A stretch of 8,032 nt of DNA from Candidatus Avimonoglobus intestinipullorum (lineage in GTDB: Bacteria > Bacillota > Clostridia > UBA1381). The notes beneath the pieces were generated by a model. The model saw nothing but the letters and a program-made list of their open reading frames with translations, made no database searches and was not told where the DNA came from. Each line of letters opens with the position of its first letter. Position 1 is the first letter of the stretch. The stretch is from contig DVND01000008.1 in assembly GCA_018714645.1 (NCBI GenBank), positions 1 through 8,032 of the forward strand. The letters are read 5' to 3'. Made by a program: the position numbers and the translations under genes. Below, piece by piece: positions 1 through 6,479 of the stretch.

Positions 1-110
1 AAATTATTACAAAATCATGATAATTATATCATAAATTTAAAAATTTGTACAGGTTTTTAAAAAAAAAGTAGGTTGCAGCCATAAAATTTTCAATTTGTTA
101 ATAATTTATT
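1..110. other. AT-rich non-coding edge
   Basis: Very AT-rich stretch with runs of A and T and no convincing reading frame, ribosome binding site or RNA gene. It contains a small AT-only inverted repeat (ATGATA at 17-22 and TATCAT at 27-32 around a 4-base loop), which is unremarkable at this base composition. It is probably the spacer to a neighbouring gene left of the window. Confidence 0.6.
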
Positions 111-143
111 ACAAAAAATGAGAACCGAATTGCTCGGTTCTCA
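111..143 (-). terminator. Intrinsic terminator of the MsmK-like gene
   Basis: A perfect 10-bp inverted repeat (119-128 and 134-143, TGAGAACCGA / TCGGTTCTCA) encloses a 5-base loop. Read on the minus strand, the hairpin is followed at once by a T-run (TTTTTTGT, 118 down to 111). It lies about 13 bases after the stop codon of the sugar ABC ATPase gene, as expected for a Rho-independent terminator closing that unit. Confidence 0.93.
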
Positions 144-156
144 TAAATGAATTACA

Positions 157-1269
157 TCAATGGATAATTGCCAATTCCGTATCCTTGTCAAAAATATGGA
201 TTTTATTGGTTTCAAACGCAACCTTGATCGTATCATTGACTTGCGCTGTGGAACGCTGGTTCACGCGCGCTGTGAACTGCTTACCGGCAATTGTCAGGTA
301 CAGATACGTCTCAGCACCCATCATTTCCGTAACTTCTACATATGCGCTTACAACGTCTTCCGGACGGGAAGCGACAAACGCTTCCTCATCATGGATATCC
401 TCCGGACGAATCCCTACAACAACTTCTTTCCCGATATAATCCTGCAATTCCGGCTTGGAAGCTTTTCCTTCCGGCAATTTCACGGATTCATCTGCAAATT
501 CAATGTACACGCCATCATTTTTCTTCACCAAAGTTGCATCAATAAAGTTCATCTGCGGGCTTCCGATGAATCCGCCAACAAACATATTGCATGGCTTGGT
601 ATACAAGTTTGCGGGCGTATCCACCTGTTGGATGATCCCATCCTTCATAACGACGATCCTGGTACCCATCGTCATCGCTTCTGTCTGGTCATGTGTAACA
701 TAGATGAATGTTGTCTGCAGCCGCTTATGTAACTTATTGATTTCCGTTCTCATCGCAACACGCAGTTTTGCATCCAAGTTGGAGAGCGGTTCGTCCATCA
801 AGAACACTTTCGGGTCGCGGACAATCGCACGGCCCAGCGCCACACGCTGCCGCTGGCCGCCGGACAGCGCCTTTGGCTTTCTATCAAGCAAATGCTCAAT
901 GTCCAGGATTTTTGCGGCCTCGTTCACACGGCGTTTTATTTCGTCTTTCGGTGTTTTCCTCAGCTTCAGGCCGAACGCCATATTTTCAAAAACTGTCATA
1001 TGCGGGTACAGCGCGTAGTTCTGGAATACCATCGCGATGTCCCTGTCTTTCGGCGCTACGTCGTTTACAAGCTTTCCGCCTATATATAACTCACCTTCGC
1101 TGATTTCTTCAAGTCCGGCAATCATTCTCAGGGTTGTTGACTTACCGCATCCGGAAGGACCAACCAAAATGATGAACTCTTTGTCTTCAATATCGAGAGT
1201 GAAGTCACTAACCGCCGTAACCCCTCCTGCATATCTCTTGTAAATACCTTTTAATTGCAAATCTGCCAT
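157..1269 (-). CDS. msmK: Sugar ABC transporter ATP-binding protein, MsmK/UgpC type
   Basis: ATPase subunit of a CUT1-type carbohydrate ABC importer: a cytoplasmic homodimer that drives sugar or oligosaccharide uptake through two permeases and a binding lipoprotein. In the 370-residue product I see Walker A GPSGCGKS (37-44), Q-loop Gln83 (VFQNYALYPHM), signature LSGGQ (135-139), Walker B VFLMDE (155-160), D-loop SNLD (163-166) and H-loop His193. A C-terminal TOBE/OB regulatory domain with the VGIRPED motif follows. Length fits MalK/UgpC/MsmK (about 360-380). The start is set at 1269 because GAGAGGAG sits 9 bases upstream; an ATG at 1299 would add MNTGREEFIL but lies ahead of this site. No permease or binding protein is adjacent. 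In several Bacillota an orphan MsmK serves several sugar importers, so the same shared role is inferred. The exact sugar cannot be told; the symbol is by family. Confidence 0.92.
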   Translation of the reverse strand: MADLQLKGIYKRYAGGVTAVSDFTLDIEDKEFIILVGPSGCGKSTTLRMIAGLEEISEGELYIGGKLVNDVAPKDRDIAMVFQNYALYPHMTVFENMAFGLKLRKTPKDEIKRRVNEAAKILDIEHLLDRKPKALSGGQRQRVALGRAIVRDPKVFLMDEPLSNLDAKLRVAMRTEINKLHKRLQTTFIYVTHDQTEAMTMGTRIVVMKDGIIQQVDTPANLYTKPCNMFVGGFIGSPQMNFIDATLVKKNDGVYIEFADESVKLPEGKASKPELQDYIGKEVVVGIRPEDIHDEEAFVASRPEDVVSAYVEVTEMMGAETYLYLTIAGKQFTARVNQRSTAQVNDTIKVAFETNKIHIFDKDTELAIIH

Positions 1270-1315
1270 TAAAATAAACTCCTCTCTGCCCGTGTTCAAA
1301 TTTATTTACAAAGAT

Positions 1316-1324
1316 ATCATACCA
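1316..1324 (-). promoter_or_regulatory. Extended -10 promoter for the MsmK-like gene
   Basis: On the minus strand the sequence reads TGGTATGAT, an extended -10 (TGn plus TATGAT, -10 at 1316-1321). I find no good -35 at 16-18 bases, which is compatible with an extended -10 promoter. The predicted start near 1309 gives a leader of about 40 bases that includes the GAGAGGAG ribosome binding site at 1279-1286. This supports separate transcription from the EF-G-like gene upstream. Confidence 0.6.
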
Positions 1325-1357
1325 TATCCGGCGGCAAATTGTTAGACCATTAATTCA

Positions 1358-1371
1358 CAAAATTAATTTTG
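1358..1371. repeat. 14-bp perfect palindrome upstream of the MsmK-like promoter
   Basis: CAAAATTAATTTTG reads the same on both strands and lies about 37-50 bases upstream of the predicted -10. It could be a dimeric regulator site. It is AT-rich, so chance is a real alternative. It lacks GC pairs and a loop, so it is not a convincing terminator for the EF-G-like gene that ends at 1411. Confidence 0.35.
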
Positions 1372-1410
1372 AATCTTTAGTAACATTGCCTAAATGCAAA
1401 TTGCGCGCTC

Positions 1411-3480
1411 CTATTCCTGTTTCTGCGCCTTTGCAATTACCGCGTCCGCCACGTTCTGCGGCGCCGGCTGATACCGCGAAAATTCAAAAGTGAAGCTGCC
1501 GCGGCCCTGGCTCATGGAGCGCAAATCTGTCGCATATTTGAACATCTCTGACATGGGGACTTCCGCCTCGACCATGTTCAAGCCTTCCCGGTCACTTTCG
1601 CCCATGCCCATGATCTGCCCGCGCCGCTTATTGATATCGCCGATGATATCGCCCATGATGCTTTCGGGGATATACACCTTCAAATATCCAATCGGCTCCA
1701 GCAATACCGGGTTCGCTTTTTTCAGGCCCTCTCTGTAGGCAATGCCCGCAGCGGTCTTAAACGCCATTTCCGAAGAGTCCACCGGATGGTATGACCCGTC
1801 CAGCAAAGTCGCTTTCAGGTTCACAACCGGATACCCCGCCAGGACGCCGTGCTGGCACGCATCCCGCAAACCTTTTTCCACAGCGGGGAAATAGTTCTTC
1901 GGCACGCTCCCGCCGAATACCTTTTCCTCAAAAGTCATATCCTCTGTCAGGCCCGGCTCAAACTCAATCCACACATGCCCATACTGCCCGTGCCCGCCGG
2001 ACTGCTTTTTGTGCTTCCCTTCCACTTTGACCTTGCTCTGGATGGTTTCCCTGTATGGCACAATGGGGTCCTCCAGCTTTACGTTCACGCCGAATTTCGT
2101 CTTTAATTTGCTGACAATCACGTCAATATGCTGTTCGCCCTGCCCGTTGATCAGCGTCTGCTTGGTTTCCACATTATTTGTAACCGTGAAGGTCGGGTCC
2201 TCATCCATCAGCTTGGTCAAGCCATTGACGATCTTCTCCTCATCGCCCTTCGCCAGCGGCGATACCGCCATCGACAGCACCGGCGCGGGGAAATCGATCC
2301 CTGTCAGGATGATGTTTTTATTCTCCGCGCAGAGCGTATCGCCCGTCTTGGTTTTATCCAGCTTGGCAACCACGCCGATATCGCCCGCCATGATCTCTTT
2401 TACTTCAATCTGTTTCTTACCGCGCAGCATATACACCTTGCCGATTTTTTCGCTGGCGCTCTTATTGGGGTTATACAGCACCGTATCCGCCTTCACCTCA
2501 CCGGAATACACGCGGAACAGGGACATTTTCCCCACATACGGGTCGGCAATGGTTTTAAAGACAATTGCTGAGGTTGTATCCGCAGCGTCCTGTACCACTT
2601 CAATCGGATCGCCCGTTTTGGAATCATGGGCAATTTCCGCAATCTCGTTGGGGTTGGGCAAATACTTGCCGATCCCATCCATAAGGCTCCTGACGCCGAT
2701 ATTCGTCAAGCCTGAACCACAGTAAACGGGATAGATGCTGCCCTCCTTGACGCCCTTGCGGATGGCTTGCTTGATCTCGTCAAAGGTGAACTCCTCCCCG
2801 TTAAAATATTTGTTCATCAAAGCGTCGTCCGTTTCTGCCACGGCCTCCATAATCATATCCCGCAGCGGCGCAACCGTTTCCGCCATCCCTTCGGGCACAG
2901 GGATGTCCACGCGATCTTTTCCCTCATAGCGCCGCGCGGTCATATCAATAATATCCACAAAGCCCTTGAATTCGTCCCCTTCTCTAATCGGGTATACAAA
3001 CGGCGTAATGGATTTGCCGAATTTTTCCTTCATCTCCTCCAGCGTCCGCTGGTAATTCGCCCGCTCATCATCGATTTTGTTCACGAAGAACATAATCGGC
3101 ACGCCCTTCTGCTGTGCGTATTTAAACACCTGCTCCGTCCCCACGGACACGCCGCTGCGCCCGCTCAGGACAACCAACGCGGCGTCCGCAGCACGCAGCC
3201 CTTCCTTAACCTCGCCGGCAAAATCAAAATACCCCGGCGTGTCAATGATATTATATTTCATATTTTTCCATTCCACCGGCGCCATCGCCGCCGCAATGGA
3301 AAGCTGCCGTTTCACTTCCTCCGGGTCATAATCGGATACGGTCGTCCCGTCTGCCACCGTGCCGATGCGGTCAATCGCGCCGCTGTTAAACAGCATCGCT
3401 TCCACCAGCGACGTTTTCCCCGCTTTTCCGTGCCCCATCACCGCAACGTTCCTGATCGCATCCATTTTGTAATTGTCCAT
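1411..3480 (-). CDS. EF-G-like translational GTPase (EF-G paralogue)
   Basis: Five-domain translation factor GTPase of the EF-G family, 689 residues (classical EF-G is about 690-700). G1 is GHGKAGKT (16-23), G3 DTPG (80-83), G4 NKID (134-137), with a G5-like GSGLTN near 256. Domains II and III follow, then domain IV with the QSGGHGQYGHVW motif, then domain V. Two points mark it as a paralogue, not housekeeping FusA. Switch I lacks the usual RGITI element and has KRQLSIAAA (57-65). The residue after DTPG, normally the catalytic His, is Tyr84. This resembles the EF-G-2 group known from Thermus and common in Clostridia, whose cellular role is poorly defined. The gene is not in an rpsL-rpsG-fusA-tuf cluster. 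AAGGAGG lies 8 bases before the ATG, so the start is secure. Likely acts on the ribosome; what it does in the cell is open. Confidence 0.9.
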   Translation of the reverse strand: MDNYKMDAIRNVAVMGHGKAGKTSLVEAMLFNSGAIDRIGTVADGTTVSDYDPEEVKRQLSIAAAMAPVEWKNMKYNIIDTPGYFDFAGEVKEGLRAADAALVVLSGRSGVSVGTEQVFKYAQQKGVPIMFFVNKIDDERANYQRTLEEMKEKFGKSITPFVYPIREGDEFKGFVDIIDMTARRYEGKDRVDIPVPEGMAETVAPLRDMIMEAVAETDDALMNKYFNGEEFTFDEIKQAIRKGVKEGSIYPVYCGSGLTNIGVRSLMDGIGKYLPNPNEIAEIAHDSKTGDPIEVVQDAADTTSAIVFKTIADPYVGKMSLFRVYSGEVKADTVLYNPNKSASEKIGKVYMLRGKKQIEVKEIMAGDIGVVAKLDKTKTGDTLCAENKNIILTGIDFPAPVLSMAVSPLAKGDEEKIVNGLTKLMDEDPTFTVTNNVETKQTLINGQGEQHIDVIVSKLKTKFGVNVKLEDPIVPYRETIQSKVKVEGKHKKQSGGHGQYGHVWIEFEPGLTEDMTFEEKVFGGSVPKNYFPAVEKGLRDACQHGVLAGYPVVNLKATLLDGSYHPVDSSEMAFKTAAGIAYREGLKKANPVLLEPIGYLKVYIPESIMGDIIGDINKRRGQIMGMGESDREGLNMVEAEVPMSEMFKYATDLRSMSQGRGSFTFEFSRYQPAPQNVADAVIAKAQKQE

Positions 3481-3488
3481 ACCATGTT

Positions 3489-3495
3489 CCTCCTT
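3489..3495 (-). promoter_or_regulatory. Strong ribosome binding site of the EF-G-like gene
   Basis: The minus strand reads AAGGAGG, a full match to the anti-Shine-Dalgarno core, 8 bases before the ATG at 3480. It fixes the start against a second in-frame ATG at codon 6 and suggests efficient translation. Confidence 0.85.
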
Positions 3496-3513
3496 CTAAC
3501 ATTTTTCCTCTAT

Positions 3514-3543
3514 ATAATATATACCCACATTTTAAAAGGGCAA
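3514..3543 (-). promoter_or_regulatory. Predicted promoter of the EF-G-like gene
   Basis: On the minus strand TTGCCC (3538-3543) is followed after 18 bases by TATTAT (3514-3519). It lies just after the ackA terminator and some 30-60 bases ahead of the EF-G-like start, so this gene probably has its own transcript. The -35 match is moderate and AT-rich sequence here gives alternative -10 choices (for example TATATT). Confidence 0.5.
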
Positions 3544-3546
3544 ATC

Positions 3547-3590
3547 AAAAAAAACAATGACAGACTGCAACAATCTGTCATTGTTTTTTT
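3547..3590 (-). terminator. Intrinsic terminator of the pta-ackA operon
   Basis: Inverted repeat ACAATGACAGA (3554-3564) and TCTGTCATTGT (3574-3584) with a 9-base loop, extended by A-T pairing of the flanking A-run and T-run. On the minus strand the hairpin is followed by eight T (3554 down to 3547). It begins about 15 bases past the ackA stop. A T-run on the plus side makes it potentially bidirectional, though no plus-strand gene ends here. Confidence 0.93.
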
Positions 3591-3605
3591 GTATATTTTG
3601 TATAA

Positions 3606-4805
3606 TTAGCCTTCAACAAGCCGCTTTGTGTCCAACGCAATCATCAATTCCTCGTTGGTTGGGATGACGAGCGTTTTCACCGCCGCATCTTCCGTGGAAA
3701 CATCGATCTGTACGCCGCGTTTTGCATTTTTCTCCGGGTCGGCTTTGATCCCCATGAACTCCAAGCCTTCAATAATCCTTGCCCGTGCGGGTGCATCGTT
3801 CTCCCCAACGCCCGCTGTGAATACTACCGCATCCACACCGCCCATCACCGCAGCATAAGCCCCGATGTACTTTTTCACGCTGTAGTAGAACATGTCCAAA
3901 GCGAGCTGCGCATGCTCGTTCCCGTCCTGCGCCGCCGTGGTCAGGTCGCGGAAGTCGCTGCTGACGCCGGAAACGCCAAGGACGCCGCATTTTTTATTCA
4001 TGAATGTATTCATTTCAGTTGGATTCATGTGTTCGCTTTCCATCAAAAACGTGACGACAGCCGGGTCCATAGAGCCGCTCCGCGTACCCATAACAACGCC
4101 GTCCAATGGCGTGAAGCCCATGGAAGTGTCCACGCATTTGCCGTATTTCACAGCCGCCACAGAAGAGCCGTTCCCCAGATGACAGGTGATCAGCTTCAGC
4201 TCCTCCAGCGGCCTTCCCAGCATTTTTGCCGCCTCTCCCGCCACATATTTATGGCTGGTGCCGTGGAAGCCATATTTTCTGATTTTGTATTTTTCATATA
4301 ATCCATACGGCAGCGCATACATATACGCTTCCGGCGGCATCGTCTGGTGGAACGCCGTGTCAAATACCGCCACTTGGGGGATCCCCGGCATAATTTTTTC
4401 GCAGGCCTCAATCCCGGTGATATTGGGCGGGTTGTGCAGCGGCGCCAGCGGGATGCACTTTTTGAGCGCCTCCTTGACCTTACCGTCGATGATAAATGAA
4501 TCTGCAAAATATTCGCCGCCATGAACCACGCGGTGCCCCACCGCCCCGATTTCATCCATGGACGCAATAACGCCATGATCCGGATTGATCAGCGCATTTA
4601 CCACCATCCGGATCGCGTCCGCATGGTCGTTCATCTGTTGTTCAACCTTTACGGAAATCGTCTTCACCAAATTTTTATGCTGTAAGTTGGAGCCGTAAAT
4701 CCCAATCCGTTCACATAGCCCCTTCGCCAGGACTGCGGCCGCATCCATGTCGATCAGCTGGTATTTGAGGGAAGAGCTTCCCGCATTGATTACCAATACT
4801 TTCAT
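3606..4805 (-). CDS. ackA: Acetate kinase
   Basis: Cytoplasmic kinase catalysing acetyl phosphate + ADP to acetate + ATP, the ATP-forming last step of acetate fermentation. The 399-residue product has the usual length (about 395-400). Motifs in order: INAGSSSLK at the N-terminus (Asn7), GHRVVHGG (substrate-binding Arg), VFDTAFH (catalytic Asp), GFHGTSH (His), CHLGNGSS phosphate loop, GTRSGSMDP (transition-state Arg), TAGVGEN, and a C-terminal TNEELMIA with the metal-binding Glu. All key residues known for the ASKHA-fold acetate kinases appear present. The start at 4805 is chosen because AAAGGA lies 8 bases upstream and the protein then begins MKVLVINAG as in the family; an in-frame TTG at 4823 is less likely. 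It lies 21 bases after pta with no terminator between, so the two are cotranscribed from the pta promoter. Confidence 0.97.
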   Translation of the reverse strand: MKVLVINAGSSSLKYQLIDMDAAAVLAKGLCERIGIYGSNLQHKNLVKTISVKVEQQMNDHADAIRMVVNALINPDHGVIASMDEIGAVGHRVVHGGEYFADSFIIDGKVKEALKKCIPLAPLHNPPNITGIEACEKIMPGIPQVAVFDTAFHQTMPPEAYMYALPYGLYEKYKIRKYGFHGTSHKYVAGEAAKMLGRPLEELKLITCHLGNGSSVAAVKYGKCVDTSMGFTPLDGVVMGTRSGSMDPAVVTFLMESEHMNPTEMNTFMNKKCGVLGVSGVSSDFRDLTTAAQDGNEHAQLALDMFYYSVKKYIGAYAAVMGGVDAVVFTAGVGENDAPARARIIEGLEFMGIKADPEKNAKRGVQIDVSTEDAAVKTLVIPTNEELMIALDTKRLVEG

Positions 4806-4826
4806 ATTCAAATTCCTTTCCAACGT

Positions 4827-5831
4827 TTATTTCTGTTCCTGCGCCTGTACACAGGTGATTGCCACCACGCCTGCGATATCGTCCGCGGTGCATCCTCTGG
4901 ACAGGTCGTTGACCGGCTTTTTCACGCCCTGTAAAATAGGGCCGTAGGCCTCTGCCTTTGCCAGCCGCTGGGCGATTTTATAACCGATATTGCCCGCGTC
5001 CAGGTTCGGGAAGACCAACACATTGGCGCTCCCGGCGATATCGGAGCCGGGCGCCTTGGATTTGCCCACCGACGGCACCACCGCCGCGTCAAACTGCAAT
5101 TCCCCGTCCAGTTTCAATTCCGGGGCTTTTTCCTTCGCCAGCTTTGTCGCCAGCTGCATCTTGTCCACCAGCGGATTTTTCGCGCTGCCGTATGTAGAAT
5201 AGGAGAGCATCGCCACCCGCGGTTCCGCCTCCACCAATTGTTTGAACGACGCCGCCGAGGAAATCGCAATTTCCGAAACCGCATCCGCATCCGGATCTTC
5301 ATTCAAGCCGCTGTCGGCAAAGATGAACGTCCCGTGTTCCCCATAATCGCAGTCCGGGACCACGATCACAAAGAATGCCGAAACCAGTTTCGTCCCCGGC
5401 TTGGTTTTCAATATCTGCAGCGAGGGCCGGATGACGTTTGCAGAAGAGTTGCACGCGCCGGCGACCATGCCGTCCGCCTCCCCTTCGTTCACCATCATCA
5501 CGCCGAAATACAGTGTATTCTTGACGGTTTCCGCCGCCGTTTCCGGCGTCATGCCCTTTGCTTTGCGCAATTCATAAAACTTGTCTGCATAAACAGCGGT
5601 TTTTTTGCTGGTCTCCGGATCGATGATTACCGCGCCCTGGATGTCCAGCCCCTTTTCCGCCGCCATCTGCGCGATTTTGGCCTCGTTCCCCAAAATTACA
5701 AGCTTCGCATACCCTTCCCTTAAAACCGTCTGCGCCGCCTCCAGGGTGCGTATATCCTCGCCCTCAGCCAGCACAATCGTTTTCAAATCCTGTTTTGCCC
5801 GTTCCTTCAGCCTGTCGGTAAAAGCACTCAT
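4827..5831 (-). CDS. pta: Phosphate acetyltransferase (phosphotransacetylase)
   Basis: Catalyses acetyl-CoA + phosphate to acetyl phosphate + CoA in the cytoplasm, supplying AckA just downstream. The 334-residue product matches the short, single-domain Pta typical of Bacillota and Methanosarcina (about 330), without the N-terminal DRTGG region of enteric Pta. Seen: TIVLAEGEDIRTLEAA near the N-terminus, MVAGACNSSANVIRPSLQI, FADSGLNEDPDADAVSEIA, LSYSTYGSAKNPLVDKM, and the C-terminal GSANVLVFPNLDAGNIGYK with GPILQGVKKPVNDLSRG, all family hallmarks. Start: an in-frame TTG at 5843 directly abuts the ribosome binding site AAGGAG (5844-5849) and so is too close; the ATG at 5831 lies 12 bases after it, slightly long but preferred. 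First gene of a two-gene operon with a strong promoter, divergent from ruvX. Confidence 0.96.
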   Translation of the reverse strand: MSAFTDRLKERAKQDLKTIVLAEGEDIRTLEAAQTVLREGYAKLVILGNEAKIAQMAAEKGLDIQGAVIIDPETSKKTAVYADKFYELRKAKGMTPETAAETVKNTLYFGVMMVNEGEADGMVAGACNSSANVIRPSLQILKTKPGTKLVSAFFVIVVPDCDYGEHGTFIFADSGLNEDPDADAVSEIAISSAASFKQLVEAEPRVAMLSYSTYGSAKNPLVDKMQLATKLAKEKAPELKLDGELQFDAAVVPSVGKSKAPGSDIAGSANVLVFPNLDAGNIGYKIAQRLAKAEAYGPILQGVKKPVNDLSRGCTADDIAGVVAITCVQAQEQK

Positions 5832-5871
5832 TAATTTTGACAACTCCTTCTATTTTTTCCGATTCGCGTCT

Positions 5872-5900
5872 ATTATACACCTCCAAAATTTAATTATCAA
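5872..5900 (-). promoter_or_regulatory. Sigma-A type promoter of pta-ackA
   Basis: On the minus strand TTGATA (5895-5900), a 17-base spacer, then a perfect TATAAT (5872-5877). The predicted start near 5865 gives a leader of about 34 bases including AAGGAG. Its -35 box lies next to a tandem repeat shared with the divergent ruvX promoter. Confidence 0.85.
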
Positions 5901-5903
5901 GAG

Positions 5904-5925
5904 GTTCTTGCAAAGTTCTTGCAAA
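5904..5925. repeat. Tandem 11-bp direct repeat between divergent promoters
   Basis: GTTCTTGCAAA occurs twice, exactly and back to back (5904-5914, 5915-5925). The period of 11 is about one DNA turn, so both copies face the same side of the helix. The second copy includes the -35 box of the ruvX promoter (5919-5924) and the first begins 4 bases from the pta -35 box. It is well placed to be a regulator site acting on either or both promoters. No known operator was recognised. Confidence 0.6.
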
Positions 5926-5947
5926 TTTATGCAATGTATTGTATAAT
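5919..5947 (+). promoter_or_regulatory. Sigma-A type promoter of ruvX
   Basis: TTGCAA (5919-5924), a 17-base spacer, and a perfect TATAAT (5942-5947). The predicted start near 5954 leaves a leader of only about 16 bases, just enough to carry the AAGGAG ribosome binding site (5955-5960) before the ATG at 5970. Confidence 0.8.
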
Positions 5948-5969
5948 TAGCGGGAAGGAGCGGCGAAAT

Positions 5970-6383
5970 ATGAGAATTATGGGAATCGATTACGGTGACA
6001 GCCGCGTGGGGATCGCAATCAGCGACGCCATGGGCTGGACGGCGCAGGGTGTGCGCACTCTGGCCAATAAAGGCGGGAAAAAGCTCCTCTCCGAGCTCAA
6101 GACCGTCTTGGAGGAACTGCAGCCGGAAAAAATTGTCATCGGGCTTCCTAAGAATATGGATGGCTCGCTGGGCTTCCGGGCGGACGCCACCTATGCGTTT
6201 GCAGAGGGCTTGAAAACCATTTTCAGCGGCGAAATCATTTTCTGGGACGAGCGTTTGTCCACCGTCAGCGCAGCGCGCATCCTAAATGAAACAAATACCC
6301 GCGGCAAAAACCGGAAAAAAGTGCTGGACACCGTTTCCGCCTGCATTATATTGGAAAATTATCTCAACAGCAACAAATTTTAA
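5970..6383 (+). CDS. ruvX: RuvX/YqgF family RNase H-fold nuclease
   Basis: Putative Holliday-junction resolvase of the YqgF family. In bacteria the family is tied to processing of the 5' end of pre-16S rRNA and is near-universal. The 137-residue product has the usual length (about 135-150). Seen: GIDYGDSRVG (5-14) with the first acidic residue Asp7, GLPKNMDGSLG (58-68), WDERLST (92-98) and the C-terminal VLDTVSACIIL with Asp120; these make up the expected RNase H-like active site. The start at 5970 is chosen because AAGGAG lies 9 bases upstream and it gives the family N-terminus. It is followed 96 bases later by a DUF1292 gene, as in many Bacillota (yrrK-yrzB in Bacillus subtilis). The ireB gene usually found upstream is absent here; pta lies there divergently instead. 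Confidence 0.95.
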   Translation: MRIMGIDYGDSRVGIAISDAMGWTAQGVRTLANKGGKKLLSELKTVLEELQPEKIVIGLPKNMDGSLGFRADATYAFAEGLKTIFSGEIIFWDERLSTVSAARILNETNTRGKNRKKVLDTVSACIILENYLNSNKF

Positions 6384-6412
6384 TTGACAAAGCACCCGCG
6401 CCATATTACAAT
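6384..6412 (+). promoter_or_regulatory. Strong promoter for the DUF1292 gene
   Basis: A perfect -35 TTGACA (6384-6389) starts directly after the ruvX stop codon, followed after exactly 17 bases by TACAAT (6407-6412; 5 of 6 match). The predicted start is near 6419, about 60 bases before the DUF1292 ATG. So the DUF1292 gene is probably transcribed both from here and by read-through from ruvX. Confidence 0.75.
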
Positions 6413-6428
6413 AATATGGGACGGGCGC
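6392..6428. repeat. Long palindrome over the DUF1292 promoter -10 box
   Basis: A perfect inverted repeat CCATATTA (6401-6408) / TAATATGG (6412-6419) around CAA is centred on the -10 box. Flanking arms GCACCCGCG and GACGGGCGC extend the pairing with three mismatches, giving a hairpin of up to 17 bp per side. No T-run follows on the plus strand, so it is not a normal terminator for ruvX. It could be a repressor operator, or an RNA hairpin in the ruvX read-through transcript. Confidence 0.55.
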
Positions 6429-6479
6429 ATAAAATACTGTTTATGATGGATACTAAAGAATATGAATGAGGTGAAACAG

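Noticed and set aside
160..732. Plus-strand open frame of 190 codons opposite the ABC ATPase gene
   Set aside because: Fully antisense to the TOBE and nucleotide-binding regions of the MsmK-like gene and begins just after a terminator; no supporting signal.
2009..2725. Plus-strand open frame of 238 codons opposite the EF-G-like gene
   Set aside because: A Ser/Thr/Ile/Leu-rich shadow of a conserved coding region; hydrophobic look arises from the reverse complement of the acidic and lysine codons. No ribosome binding site or family resemblance seen.
2767..3609. Long plus-strand open frame (280 codons) opposite the EF-G-like gene
   Set aside because: It lies antisense to a clear EF-G domain protein, runs into the ackA terminator, is rich in His, Arg and Phe as antisense shadows are, and has no recognised motif.
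5238..5723. Plus-strand open frame of 161 codons opposite pta
   Set aside because: Arg/His-rich antisense shadow of a well-conserved enzyme; no promoter or ribosome binding site.
5878..5900. Possible Rex redox-regulator site near the pta -35 box
   Set aside because: The stretch TTGATAATTAAATTTT resembles half of the Rex consensus TTGTTAANNNNTTAACAA, but the second half-site is missing.
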